Positions 24,301 through 36,314 of a stretch of 64,000 nt of DNA are shown one piece after another. Below the pieces are notes generated by a model. That model worked only from the letters and a program-made list of their open reading frames with translations. It did not search any database and had not been told where the DNA came from. Each line of letters starts with the position of its first letter. The stretch's first letter is position 1. The translations under genes and the position numbers were made by a program. The stretch is taken from positions 1 to 64,000 of the forward strand of contig BLJB01000200.1 of the NCBI GenBank assembly GCA_013423325.1. The letters run 5' to 3'. The stretch is from Usnea hakonensis (Eukaryota; Ascomycota; Lecanoromycetes; Lecanorales; Parmeliaceae).

Positions 24301-24584
24301 CTTCTGCTACGAAACAGTCCCTGAGGACCATCATCATTGAGTCGATCTAAGCCTGCAGATACTACCTTATGGAATCTCTTTTCATCAGAAATCTCTTCAA
24401 GCAGCTTCATGCTACTTATTACAACCATGTCGTAACCACCACGGACACCAGGAAAGGAGAGCTTATAGATGGGACCGTACTCGTCTGCCAGAATAGACAG
24501 GCTATTGATGGGGACCTCGTCTCGTAGGGTGAACAAATTACCCACAATAGGGTACCCCACTGGACCAGGAATCGTTTCTAACAT
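21316..24584 (-). CDS. Self-sufficient cytochrome P450 / NADPH-P450 reductase fusion (CYP505 family)
   Basis: Model on the minus strand: 24584-22248 and 22200-21316 (1073 aa), with one 47-nt intron (GTATGT donor). The haem domain starts MLETIPGPVGYPIVGN. The I-helix has AGHETTS (270-276), the K-helix ETLR (326-329), and the haem loop FGTGVRACIGRPF with ligand Cys412. A flavodoxin/FMN domain begins at about 505 (LILYGSNTGT). The FAD domain has the RYYSISSSP motif, and the NADPH site has CAGTGLAPFRGF. Length matches P450foxy and bacterial BM3. Members hydroxylate medium/long-chain fatty acids at subterminal positions using NADPH without a separate reductase. The start is set by the conserved N-terminus. 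All key residues are present, so it should be functional; the actual substrate is unknown. Confidence 0.93.
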
Positions 24585-27500
24585 GGCGAGAACTGATACT
24601 GAGGTGGATTCGTGGTGAATCAAGTGAAAGTTCCAAGATCGGTAAGAGTTGTGCAAGCTTTTAGCTGCGAAAATGGATTGTCGCGGCGCTTCAACTGCAG
24701 CTACTAGGCTCTTATATTATGTCGTTCCGAATATCAAGTTGAGTTTACTTCCATGATGTTAGGACAGGCACTATTTTTTGTGTTGAGAAAAATCAAGCTC
24801 TGACAGCAAGTCTGCAATGGATCTTCCCCTACAGCGTCAGACAGCCCCTAGGCGAAGACACGACTGTATGCTGCTGAGGCAGTGCAGTGACTCATCACTT
24901 CCACGGAAGCAATCCGCGGGTTATTCCGGCCATGGTAGGTCCTCGGGATCATTGACATTTGTTGCGCCAGGAGGGATATGGCGCTAGTACAAGGTCCTGG
25001 TGGCGACTAACAACCAATGGTCTGTGAGTTAAGTACTAATGAATGGACTGGACATGCACTGCTTCATGTAGACCAACACGATTAAAAGGAGTGGCTTTGT
25101 AATCGATGCGATGTGATGCGATGCGATGCGATGTGATGGCATTTTGGAAAGGGCGGTCAAGCTCCGCGTACGAAGCTTCGGATAACGGTGATGTATAATT
25201 CGAGCGGCAGACTTGACAAACCGGGAAAATTCTCGTATAGGGAACGCGTCTAGTACACCTTGGTAATCACAGTGGGAAGGCAAAGCCCAAAAACCAAACA
25301 CTAGGATCCTTTTCGCGAAATCAGCTCGAATCGGCCATTTTTAAGCGTTGCAGTATTAAAGATGGTTTCTAAAACTTCAAAGCTCGAATAGATATTCAGA
25401 ACACTGCCGGAGATTACGAAGTATGTTATATGGGGGGCTGAGTTGAAAGTCGAAGTTAGAACTCAAGTAAACTTATCCTGAAGTGGCTAGCCATCCGAGC
25501 TCGTACCCCTATCTTAGGCTTACAACAACATACTTTAAATAGCTCGCGGAAGTCGCCGAGACGGGTAATTATCTCGAGATATCATCTTTTACGATAACAA
25601 GGAATGAGATTAGTTTCGGTTCATCGATTACTCCAGCCTTGCGCGCTATAGTGTTGAGCCAGACCGTGCATGATGTATAAGATCATCTGCCGCCTGCGAC
25701 ACTGTCCTGTAGACCGGTTCTGAGTCCGAGTAAAGCACAACGTCTCCATCCCTATTTCAACAGCTTATCAATCAAATCATACCAGAGATCCACTTCGCAG
25801 TCTTTTTCAATTCTGTGCCACTGATGGCGTCCTGCTAGCTAACGACCTCAAACTCAGCAAATGCACGCTTAGCCGCTACCGATTGTGAACAGTCTTGTAG
25901 ATTCCTCTTCTGTTTGGCTCTATAATACATCTATGAATGTGCTTCGTTTGTTTGCGATCTCTAATTGCTTCTGTCTATATCGCAGTAAGCCAGGTTTGTA
26001 CAAGGAACCCATATCGACCTAGCTCAGATCGTTTACATCGCTCGAGCTGGCAGAAAATTCCTAAGATGTTGGTTGCGAGACCGTCATTGTTGTATGACCA
26101 AGAAAACAGGGTCTACCATGTCATGAAATCGGCTCATTTCCTGATCTTCCAGGAAAACATGAGAAATGTGTTCTGATGAGATAGTACGATATCATGCATC
26201 CCTCACTGCACACGATCCATTGCCTTCTACCCAGGGAAAATCTGACTCATGTATGGAATGACGTCGCTAGCTATTATGCTCTGGGTTTGGGCTTTGCGGC
26301 AGTGGGTTATCTTCGCTTACGGCACTCGTTCCGCTCCTTGCAAAAGAGCAGGATGAATCTCAGAATATTTAGATCTCTTATAGATTCATGGTTCGAGGCA
26401 CTGACTCTGGATCACATCCGTACAACGCTCCCATGTGGTGTCGTCTAGGGAAGACGTACCTCCAATCTTTTTTGCTAGGTGGACACCATGTATTTGCGAT
26501 ATCAGAGGTCTTTTGAGATTGAGCTGCATCGCGAGGTTTAAAGTTACTTCACTGTCGAGGACAAATTGAGTCGTCATGTGTGATCGTATAGGCACTCTCA
26601 CATTAGGTTTGTCTGCCCCTTATACTAATCAAGACTGCGCTAAGTTTAGCAGCTTGCTATCCCTCAAGCCGGGACGACATGCACTGATCACAGCCAGTCC
26701 TGCCAAGGACCAATGAGCACTCGAGGACACTAGGCTTCGCTAATACCAGAGCAGTTAAAGCTTTTGCTTCTACTATTACTCCAAGCCATCAAATAAGTCA
26801 TTCTTCTCAATTTACAGAGAAAGGTCCAATCACCGCTCCGACTGATCCATAAGGCAAGCGAATGTCAAAATTAGCGACCAAGGCTCAATAACGCTATCTC
26901 CGAATCACAACTCCAAAAGCAAACATACCTCAAGTCCCAAGACATGGATACGTGTCCACGATAAGGTTGAAATAACCCTTTGAGGCAAAGTCGATAGCTA
27001 GACGTTGATACATTATCGGACTGAGAACGTCCCTTCATCTTCGACTTATCGAATCTTATGTATGAAAGGTATACATCATGCAGTCCTATTACACAACCCT
27101 ATTACACAACTTAAGATAGCAAAAAAGTAAAAGCTGAATACGTACAGCGCTGTGAGACATCTGTGTACTTTTGGGGTGTAAAATATTGTGACTCTACACG
27201 TTATGACCACCAACTAGGAATCGCTTCTATGCTAAGACTAAGAACGCCTCAACGCTAGGTATCCAACGAGTACCGTTCGATTACGAGGTAGTATCCGCAC
27301 TCGTCTTGACTAGATTACAAGCGTGCGATACTCTGTCCATACCAGGATCTAGTAGAACGCCGTCCCTCCACCAAAAGCGCTACAAATGGTGTTTCTAATA
27401 TACGACCAAAAAGCCCCCCTTGCGAGAGATCCGATCAAGTCTTTAAAACTCATTATGTTGAAAGCACCTGCAGATTCAGAGGACCGTATCAAGTGTGACA

Positions 27501-28417
27501 GCATCAGAGACAGCCGTAGTGATGCATCATGAATGACGCCGCTGCACTTCCTACGGCTCTTAGACCGCACTTTCCAGGAGATGTGGAAGAACACCCTCAC
27601 CTCTAAACCCAGACTTTTACGTCTTAGATAATTCCACGCACCTGTAGGATAGCCCTGATCATACAATTGAGACAACGAGTAACATCAGCAGAAAATGTAC
27701 AGGGTTTCTCACAGTGAAAATATCAAAGGAGAGTGCGATATGTCGACCACCAGGGTATTCGTCGGCGAGGATATTGATGGTTGGTTCTTGACATCAGGTC
27801 AGACAACCCTCGTCAGAAAGATAGTCGGGGGTATTAAGAATAGTCTCGACGCACTAAATTAGTGCGAGGAGAATTCTTTTTCTTGGAGACACTTAGAGTC
27901 TAGGACTGATTGATAAAGGGCTATAAAAGTCTCTGAGACTTCGAAAGGAAGTTTGAAGTAGTATGTGAGCTTGACGCTTTGCGGATGACTATCAAGATTC
28001 CATCATAGCGATATGCAGTTACTCAGAAATAGGTTGGCTGGAATGGATCCACAGAACTTCAGCATGTCTTTGCGGTCGATAGCTCGACCTTAAGTCATTT
28101 ACTCCTTCAGAGGCCTCCTGCTGGGTATAATACGTGTTATCGATCAGACTGAACAACGATATGCTTACCGCGGTGTATAGTGAGGTCTGCGGCAATGCTG
28201 AAATCTAGGGCCCTAAGTCTCGTTGAACAAGGAGTTCCATGTGTCACTCTCTAGATGCTTTCCCTTCAGACTCCGTGACTGAGAAGGACATTCGATAAGA
28301 AGAATTGATGTATTTGAACTAATCGAAGTCCCAATGATGCTTATACAGGCGAAACTCCATCAATCAAACGGTAAAGCTATCCAATCTTCAACGCCCCAAA
28401 TAACCAGTCTGCCTCCA
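24585..28417. other. Long gene-poor stretch
   Basis: About 3.8 kb with only short ORFs that I do not recognise on either strand. The proximal part presumably holds the P450 promoter. A small degenerate 5-bp tandem repeat (GATGC/GATGT) lies at about 25,100-25,138. Base composition is ordinary and not RIP-like, so this is not an obvious transposon graveyard. Confidence 0.5.
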
Positions 28418-29286
28418 TCAGACATACAACAAAAGCGCCCCATCAAACCCACCGACGATATAAGTTCCATTCGGCAATGCCAGCGACACATTAGCCTTAA
28501 GCCAACAAACAAGCGCCATAAACTTGTCCGGTGGGAACCTTTCCCCCACGAAACTCCTGTACACGCCCAAGCTGGGAAATACATCATGGGAGGACAGAAA
28601 TTGTACAATGCGCACTCATCAAGTAGTCGGTTAGCGTGGAGATATTGGTGATGAATTGCATGTCTCTAATGGCGCCTCCTGGTTGGAAGCTATCTACGAA
28701 AGTGATGTTACAGAACACTTCGAACGAGAAGGATGAGTTGTTGAGTTATTCCCAGAGAGCGATCGATAAAACAGGGTTGTTGGCGTTAATCTTGGTCACG
28801 ACATAGGTGGCCGTTAGCGGCAGGACAGATGTGAGTCGGCAGCGAGGTTGGCGTTGGAGTATACGACTCAAAGGTTGTAGATGGCGTGATGTCAGAAGCA
28901 TTCCGGGTCTACGTGACGGTAATGGTTGCAGTTGTAAAGGTTTTTGCACCGCTAGGAGAAGCCAAGTTATTACGAATGCAAGGCCGAGGGCGGAGTTCAG
29001 AGTAATTATGAAAACGGGCTTACCTGGATGAGCGCGAAGAATATCAATTCGCGACACCTGCGCCAAGTCCTGTGCCGAGCGCTGCAGCGAGACATACGAC
29101 ACCGACTCCAATCAGTGTCCGAGTATGTTTAAACTTGGCTGGACTCCCTGCCTGAGATAGATTGTAGCGATCTACAGGATCAAGAAGAGTGTTCCCTGAC
29201 ACTCCCCCGTGTACACAATACTTGTTCTCATGTGGTTGAGGAGAGACTTCCAGACATGCAGACGGCGCGACCTCAAGTCCGTCCAC
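28418..29286 (-). pseudogene. Frameshifted membrane protein with apple/PAN-like domain
   Basis: The minus strand begins MDGLEVAPSACLEVSP and leads to one membrane segment (GVGVVCLAAALGTGLGAG). This resembles a common fungal family: a short cytosolic tail, one membrane span and an extracellular Cys-rich apple-like domain. Pieces of that domain occur downstream in other frames: ICPAANG, then FEVFCNITFVD...QPGGAIRDMQ, then ACTGVSWGKG and CWLKANVSLALPNG. The order is right, but at least two frame changes and stops separate them. I found no splice solution joining all pieces, so I call it a pseudogene; an unusual intron pattern is the alternative. Confidence 0.5.
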
Positions 29287-30020
29287 GGCCGAATATTAAT
29301 ATTAGATTTTCAAGCTTGGATCTGATCAGCGTCTAAGGAAAAACAAACGGGAAGACTGCAAGAGAAGGGGAACATAACGCGCGATACTCAGATCGGTCAC
29401 CTTGCTTTACAGGCGAGACTAAGCTCTATGCCTCCATGATGCATTAGGCATACGCCAGTACGGCAAGACTTGTCTTATAGAATCGTCATTTCGCAGACAA
29501 AGCTGATACAGCAAAAGCCATCATGCGAGGACGGTCATGATGTACTCTCAAGGTATTGAATCCGCGGATTCACTCCACTAATTGTCGTCGTGATTTTGAG
29601 GCTTAGCTTAGATAGCGAATTCTCAAACTTCACAAAGGGGCGGAATTAAGTAAGATCGAGATCGCAAAGAATCTTGCCGAGTACTGGTGTAAGTATTCAT
29701 TTCATCTGTTGATAGAGCTCAAGCGGCGGAACGCGGATCCCAGAATGCTTGTCAGTGCGAGGAAATGTGGCAAAACGTGAGTTAGTCGTATAATTTGAAG
29801 CTACATTGTGCGTGACTTGTGGCAGGTTGTCATGGCCAAGGCAGGGAAGGCAGGGCAGCTACATCCGTTAGTGGCTGGGGGGGCTCGGCAGGAGCAGTCC
29901 TGCCGGCTTGTAATTTGTAAAAAGCAGAGATTTCTCAATCACTAAATGTATTTTTTTACACACTCTTGACTATACCATGATACAGGTTCACCATGTGGAC
30001 ACCAAACCCAAAAACATAGC
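29287..30020. other. Intergenic, nothing recognised
   Basis: No ORF of note. Contains the probable 3' UTR of the SDR gene and the promoter region of the pseudogene. Confidence 0.5.
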
Positions 30021-31055
30021 TTACACAACCAATCTCATCTTCAACTTGTCGCCTTCTACAATTTCCTCCTTCTTCTTCTCGAGCTCCTCCACATCCCATG
30101 TGGCATCCAAATACCGCCCATTCAACCAATCCCTCTTTTCCTTAACCACCCAAATTAGGAAAGCTCCACAAAGGGAAGGGCTATCCAAAGAGATTTTCTT
30201 AAGAGCCTCAGGCATTCCCGGCGGTGGAATCTCAGGGTTCACCGCACCTGGATGGATGGCGCAGCAGAAGACACCCTGATCTCCGTATGCTTCCGCGACC
30301 CTCTGAGACAGACGGTTTGTTGCCAAAGCGCTGATGCTAAAGCCTAAAGGTCCAGATACGTGTGAGCCAACGCTGGACACATTGACAATGGCTTTTGTGG
30401 TGCTGCCTCCAGAGAGGATCAGCGGAAGAAGGTGCTTGATCATGTAGAAGCGGCCGAGATAGTTGACGTTGATGGTGTCCTCGATCTGGGGAGAATTGAT
30501 GTCGGCGAGTTTGCCGAACATTGTCTCGTCGGTTCCAAGGATGCCGGCATTGTTGACGAGGAGATCCAGACGACCATCATGCTCTTTCTTGATGGTCTCT
30601 GCCATAAGGAGCGCAGAGGACTCGGCGGCGTTGTCTGCGGACAATGTAGTGACGCGGAAGTCTGATGACTTTGCTACCGCTTCGCAAGCCTCCTTGGTCT
30701 TCTGCAAGGCTTCGACAGTCCGAGCCGTCAAGATGATAGCAGTGGCGCCAGCTTGTGCAAATGCTATGGCTGTTGCTTTACCAATACCTCGACTCGCACC
30801 CGTCACCGCGACAACAAAGGGAGAAGGCAGAGATTGTTTGCTAGGGTCTAGAGATGCTGGCACATCGCGATGTAGCTTTGGCACAAAGGTGGTACCCGCC
30901 CAGGCTGGGAACTTGCGGATTCGGTCTGCATCATCGCCCATGTTGGAGGATGTATGGAATGTCTTTCCGAGCGGGCTGATTTTTGGAGACCTTAGGCTCG
31001 TGTGAAGTTGCAAACTGGGAAATGCCAAAAAAGCCGGCTTTTTGATTGTTCTCAT
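30021..31055 (-). CDS. Short-chain dehydrogenase/reductase-like protein with altered active site
   Basis: Single exon, 344 aa from ATG 31055. Rossmann features are intact: TGASRGIG (85-92, nucleotide binding), LVNNAGILG (NNAG 168-171), a VNYLG helix and VNVSS (catalytic-Ser region, 225-229). The expected catalytic Y-x3-K reads F-S-I-S-A (239-243): Tyr is Phe and Lys is Ala, although the following L-A-T-N-R-L helix is conserved. The N-terminal 38 residues are basic, Ser/Leu-rich and lack acidic residues, compatible with a mitochondrial presequence; a shorter start at Met39 (MGDDADR) is possible. Cofactor binding is likely, but classical dehydrogenase chemistry is doubtful. Confidence 0.85.
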   Translation of the reverse strand: MRTIKKPAFLAFPSLQLHTSLRSPKISPLGKTFHTSSNMGDDADRIRKFPAWAGTTFVPKLHRDVPASLDPSKQSLPSPFVVAVTGASRGIGKATAIAFAQAGATAIILTARTVEALQKTKEACEAVAKSSDFRVTTLSADNAAESSALLMAETIKKEHDGRLDLLVNNAGILGTDETMFGKLADINSPQIEDTINVNYLGRFYMIKHLLPLILSGGSTTKAIVNVSSVGSHVSGPLGFSISALATNRLSQRVAEAYGDQGVFCCAIHPGAVNPEIPPPGMPEALKKISLDSPSLCGAFLIWVVKEKRDWLNGRYLDATWDVEELEKKKEEIVEGDKLKMRLVV

Positions 31056-32074
31056 TTCATGCGAATGGCTGTCAGCAGAACAGGCAACACTTATACTCAA
31101 CTTTAACCCCGAAGAAACACCTAACTCCGACCCTTACGCAAGTAGAGTTCAACATACAGAACTTGGAACCGAACATTGAGTCCGTTAAACTCCAGAAACC
31201 ATGGTCCTAATGAGCGAAGGATCATGGCTGAACGAAGGATTAGCTAGTTAAAATAGAGAAGGTGGCTGTGGCACAAATTGAATATGTTGTCAATCATGCC
31301 TATGAGCAGAGCTGCTAGAAGTCGTTGCACTTGGTGAATGATGATGATGGGATCAATTGTCGACGATCAGTACTGTAGTGTTTTCTATATGACCATTCCA
31401 GCAAGCTTGCAGCCGCCAACATTTTTGATGTTTTGATCGTGCGACACTAGTGGTTGTTGGAGGCAGATTGAGACTATGATATGATTGGTTGAAACTTGCT
31501 GAATAAGCAAAACCCCCCTATCTCCCTGAACCCCGCCGCAAACCTCTTCCCTCCATCTCTTTCGGCTCCCCCTCTTTCTCTTTCTCTTTGTCTTTCCTCT
31601 ACTCTTCTATCTGTTGACAGCAGGTACTGTGCTCATACAGCTCACCATATACAAATTATCTAGCTTCATCACTACTCTCCAAAAGCAAAGCAAAGACACG
31701 TTTCAGAAGACGGACAGCATTGTATTAAAGACGCCATTCTCACACCATCTTTTCCTTTTCCTCTGACATATGACGAGACCAATTTTACATCTGCTACAAA
31801 TCAACTTCGAAACAGTGCTAACATTATTGTAACATCATTTCTTGCTCTACGCCGTCCCCGTGCCCGATGGAACCCCAATATGTTGTACATAAGAAATCTT
31901 TCCTTCCCAAGGATGAAATATGCCACTTCTCTTTTTAGGCATATCTTTCTGCGTTATCCCTCTCACCCTCTTTTCTCTCAAACAGGGAAATTGTTTGGCT
32001 CGACACTCTTTCAAGCTTTCAGTCTCTCGCTACGCGTATCGTTCCTTTCCATTTCTCAGCCCATTCTAGTAATC
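31056..32074. promoter_or_regulatory. Divergent promoter region, SDR / GH12
   Basis: About 1 kb between two divergent genes. A pyrimidine-rich tract (about 31,510-31,610), typical of fungal core promoters, points toward the GH12 gene. An upstream ATG at 31,880 is in frame with the GH12 start but would add 65 residues in front of the signal peptide; it is either 5' UTR or an alternative start. Confidence 0.5.
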
Positions 32075-33297
32075 ATGCAGCCATCATTCGCCCTTCTGCT
32101 TACCCTAGCAGCCTCTCCCTTTGCACACGCCTTTCCCCGTAATCATCCCACTCCTGGTAAACAGCACAACCCAGGATCTGGTGGATCCTCCACTACCTCC
32201 AGTTCTACTCCTCCATCCCCCTCGTCATCAAGCGGTAGCAGTACTTCCACATCCACCGACTGCAGTGCAAATACTGGCCAGGACTCATTGCTGCACTCTG
32301 GACCATACACGTACGTACTTTCAATGAAGCCAAGCGCTTAAAATCCAGACAAAAAAGCGACTTGAGCCTATTCGCCAGAAGGAGACGCACAACAGCACGC
32401 TCCACCATTCCAAAACTCCAACACTAACACGAGACCATCTCCCCAGTATCAACAACAACCTCTGGGGCATGTCCACCGGCACCGGCTCTCAATGCCTCGA
32501 CACCGCCTCCGGCAGCGACCCAGTCGCCTGGAGCACGACATGGACATGGGCGAACACAGCCACCGACTCGACAAACCAGCACTACATCAAATCCTACGCC
32601 AACGCGTACAACCCATCCATCAATTGCCAAGCGCTTGGCGACTTCAAGAGCATCCCCACCAGTTGGACATGGAGGTAAGTAAAAGTGTCAGCCTATTTCC
32701 CCCGAACTACTACTTCCCCTCCCCAATTTTGTACAAAGTTCCACCATCAGCACACAAAAAACGCAATACTAACAACGAACTGAACCCACACAGCTACGAC
32801 GTATCCCAAAGCGCCATCGTAGCCGACGTAGCCTACGACGCCTTCCTAGGCGGCTCCGCATGCGTCGGGCCCGGAGGAACCCACCCCATCGAGATAATGA
32901 TCTGGCTCGGCGCCTACGGCAATCTCGGTACATCCCCCATCCCCCCTCCCCCCCCCCCAAACACCCCCCTTCCAAAAACTAACCCCCCCTCCCCACAGGC
33001 CCCATCGGCTCCGGCGGATCCGCCACGCCAATCGGCACCCTAACCAGCGCCTCCACTTCCTTCAATCTCTACAGCGGTCAAAACAGCGACACCGGGGGCA
33101 CAGTATATAGTTTCGTTGTTGCGGACGGGTCTCTGAAAACCAGTTACAGTGGGGATTTACTGCCGTTTTTGAAGTATGTGGGGGGGTTTGAGAGCGGGTT
33201 GGCGGGGATGTTGGTGCAGAGTGTACAGGCGGGGACGGAGGCGGTGACGGGGAGTGCGAGGTTTGCGACTAGTGGGTATAGTATTAGTTATACGTAG
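32075..33297 (+). CDS. Secreted GH12 endo-beta-1,4-glucanase / xyloglucanase
   Basis: Model: 32075-32310, 32447-32674, 32794-32927, 32999-33297 (298 aa). The introns (136, 119 and 71 nt) have GTACGT, GTAAGT and GTACAT donors; TACTAAC/CACTAAC branch sites lie in the first two. The signal peptide is about residues 1-19 (MQPSFALLLTLAASPFAHA), followed by a Ser/Thr/Pro-rich linker to about 68. The GH12 domain has NNLWG, VAWSTTWTW, VKSYAN-like IKSYANAY, IPTSWTW, EIMIWL (nucleophile Glu188) and QAGTEAVTGS (acid/base Glu280), all at family spacing. The enzyme should hydrolyse cellulose or xyloglucan outside the cell. The start was chosen for the signal peptide. The third intron contains long C runs. 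Confidence 0.93.
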
Positions 33298-33684
33298 GGG
33301 GTGGGGGTGGGGGGTACTGGGGTTGTGTTCTGGTGCTGGGATAGTGTTCTGGTGGGATTTGGGTTGTAGGATGGATTGGAAGAGGGATGCAGGATCGTTC
33401 ACGAGGGCTAAAGTCTATTCGTTGGTCTAGAATGGAAGTGAGTAGTGCTGAAGCCTAGCGTGATCTTCCATCATTAAGTCATGGTTAGAGAGCTCGTGAT
33501 ATGAACTATGAATTTCAAAGTGAACTATCATCCCATGTAATAAGACTGGCTAGAGAAACGGCTAGAAATATACGTTAGGAAATCCTTTCAAGTAACTCCT
33601 ATCCCAGCCGCTCCTGCTTTCATCCCAATCCTACACGTCCTGCTATTCTTGCCGAACGAATCTACTCACCGTCGCTGGCATCTT
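33298..33684. other. Convergent intergenic region
   Basis: The 3' ends of the GH12 and DyP genes face each other across about 390 bp. It starts with a G-rich stretch and holds the two 3' UTRs; no gene seen. Confidence 0.5.
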
Positions 33685-35431
33685 TTAGGCCAAAGCGAAT
33701 GTAGTCTTAAAGGCAGAGATGGAGGGCGAGAAGAAGTACTCTCCACCTTTGGGCACGACCCAAGTTGGCAGAGGGAGAGAGGTGCTCTGGCTGGCCGGGT
33801 TGGTTCCTACCATTGAGCGGGCTTCTGGATCGCTGGAGTCGATGCTGGAGCCGATGATGGGGTCGAATCCTGGCTCAGGTCCCGGCTTGCCGAAGATGAA
33901 GCCTGGATTATTTGCCCACGCTGATATGATTAGTATTTTCTCACGAATACGGTTGGCAGAGGTCACGTACATTTCTGAATGAATTGAAAGCCGTTTTCGA
34001 TGTTGCTTTGGTACGCCGCAAATAATAGGCCTCGCCCTTGAGTTGTCTCTCCGGTGGCTGCTTCAGCTGCGGAAACTTCAGGTCCAAACTGAATGCCGCG
34101 GCGAATGATACGGTTGTTGGTTGTTGGGAAGCCCAGCTTCTCCAAGTCGGCTCTTGGGTTGGTCTTACGAGTATGCGCGGCGTAAGGGCATCTATCCTGC
34201 GTCTGTGGGTCATCGGGGAAGTCATAGCTGAAGTTGTTGTTACGGGAGTTATCGTTCGCTAAAGCTGGGTCGTCGTGTGTTGGTGCAAGATCCACGGGTG
34301 CTCCTTCGCTCGTAATCAGCATGAAAGCGAGGGTCAATGCATTTCCATGGGCTGACATACCGCTCTTCCAGCGCCCCATCATGCGTGCTCCGAGGAGCTC
34401 ACTGCCAAGGTCAGGAGCCGGACCCACGATAGGATTCTCCTTCAAGAACGTGTTAAACTCCGGCACAAGCTGAAACAGGTAGCGAAAAGCGAGGAAGCTC
34501 CCATCCACCGCCCAGCTAGGTCGAGTGTTCTGGTTCTGGTCTCCCTCCCGGCCGAGGATAGTTACGCCTGGGGGCACGAATTCTTGTCCAGGATTGTTGG
34601 TAGGATCGACACCTTGGATTGCGGGCTGCGAGATGCCATCTTTGAAGCCAAAACTATGACCGAGTGTCAGTGTTCGAAAAATTTTACGGGAGTCATAATA
34701 CGAACTGCTCATGCCCTTTTTCATTCCCTGGCCGGACGTCTCCGACAATGCGAAGCGCTTCATGGATGGTTGCTGAGGGTGTTCCAACGAACAAGATCTT
34801 CTCGATCTCAGCCAGCTTTCCGGCGACTGTTGCGTGAGATTCGCCCGAAACTAAGATCATGCCGTCCACACCATGCTTGAAGGCTGGGACCCAATCGGGG
34901 CTCTTTGGGGTTGCTGTTGTTAAGGGGTCACCAAGATTGAGAACAGCATCCGTAAGCATACCACCGAGGAAGGCCGAGTCGTTGATGTTACTATCGTCAA
35001 TTCCCATCTACAGGGATGGAAGTCAACATTCGCTAAGCTTCGGCATATGGTACTCCAAGCAACACGACTCACCCTAGACAACCCTTTATGACTAAAAACT
35101 ACATTGACTCCGCTAATCTTCAAAAGAGGGGCGGGAACCCCATATTGTGCGGCAACTCCCTTGATCTGAGAAATTGTCTTGTGATGACCGAGGACCTCTG
35201 CGGTCGTGGTAATGAGAGGGATCAGATGGGCGAGTTGGGTCCGAAACTGATGTACGCGGCAGTCGTCAATGAGGAAGAAAAAGTATGTTTGGGTCTTCTT
35301 GGGAAGACCGGCTCTATCGAGATTGATTTCAATGATTAGATGATATGATTCAGTGCCTAGCATTAGATTGAGACTCACAATATATCACCCTGGACGTTGT
35401 TGAGGTCTAGCGGCGGGAGAGTGGAGGTCAT
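33685..35431 (-). CDS. DyP-type haem peroxidase (one irregular splice junction)
   Basis: Minus-strand exons: 35431-35379, 35313-35073, 35007-34702, 34653-33971, 33920-33685 (about 506 aa). Introns 1, 2 and 4 (65, 65, 50 nt) join perfectly in frame. The protein opens with MTSTLPPLDLNNVQGDIL, then PKKTQTYFF. It carries the GFKDGISQP motif (catalytic Asp), CPYAAHTRKTNPR (proximal haem His), RRGIQFG, and a GLLFAAYQSNIENGFQFIQ...WANNPGF C-terminus. DyP enzymes oxidise dyes, phenolics and lignin-like compounds with peroxide. I see no clear signal peptide. Intron 3 (34701-34654) cannot be spliced with GT-AG while keeping frame: the exon sum is one nucleotide too long, at a run of four T. The cause may be a sequencing error, a recent frameshift or a non-canonical splice. 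Confidence 0.82.
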
Positions 35432-36314
35432 AGCGAAGGCTGACTTGTGGTTGTTGGCTCTGAAAGATGCAGAATGGACAAAGGCTAGTAAGCGAGTATA
35501 AGTCGGTGATTGAGAGTGTTGCTAAAGTCTGCAGAAGTTCACGGGGATTGGGAGCCGTATTTATCCCAAAGACCAAAGAAGTTGCTTGGCTCGCCAAAAT
35601 ACAATTATGCCTCAGTTGATGAAAACAAACTCACGAGGATAGAAGCAGGTAAGATTTTGGTCCTCACCTCATGGACAGTACCAGTTCAATGCGTCGCTTT
35701 GCCCGTGCGAGCCGTTTTGGCGCTCCTTGGCTGAATAAGATGATCAAGAGGCAAATATTGGACCATACGACATGAAGATGTTGACATGATTGAATTAGAT
35801 GTGATCAGTGATCCAGCTGGCATCTGCGTGACCACGTCGCTGCAGCTGTAATGGCATGGCGTTTTTCTTAAGCTTTCATCTTTAGCTTTCGATAGCCAAT
35901 GGCTTTTCGAAGATGCTGAAAACGTTTGCAAATGCAGTGGCTTGATCAGGAGTTATTTTGCTGGTTCGCTTAAGCAACAGTAAGCCATCGGCAAGGGGGG
36001 GTAGCGCCCGAGGATCGTATTGCTCCTGCAGTCAGATTCGTGCCCTTTGAATCCTTATAGCTATCATTGAAGTCTCGAACCTGCATCATGTACTCTTTCT
36101 GAAATGGGTATCATGTACCAGGACAAATGTAGATGGATTCTGTACATCGTTATAAGCGGGATGCAGCGATACGGAGTATGAAGGATCAGACTTATGAACC
36201 AAGCCACTAAACTCAAAATGGTTTAGCAAGCCATGGTCTTGGCAAGCGGGGTCTTTCACAATTTACGGTCTATGCAGGAGAAACCTTTTGCCATGAGATG
36301 AACAAAGTAAGGTA
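35432..36314. other. Upstream region of the DyP gene
   Basis: No gene recognised; probably the DyP promoter. Confidence 0.45.

Noticed and set aside
27349..27675. 108-residue minus-strand ORF
   Set aside because: No family resemblance, no neighbouring exons and no promoter-like sequence; insufficient to call a gene.
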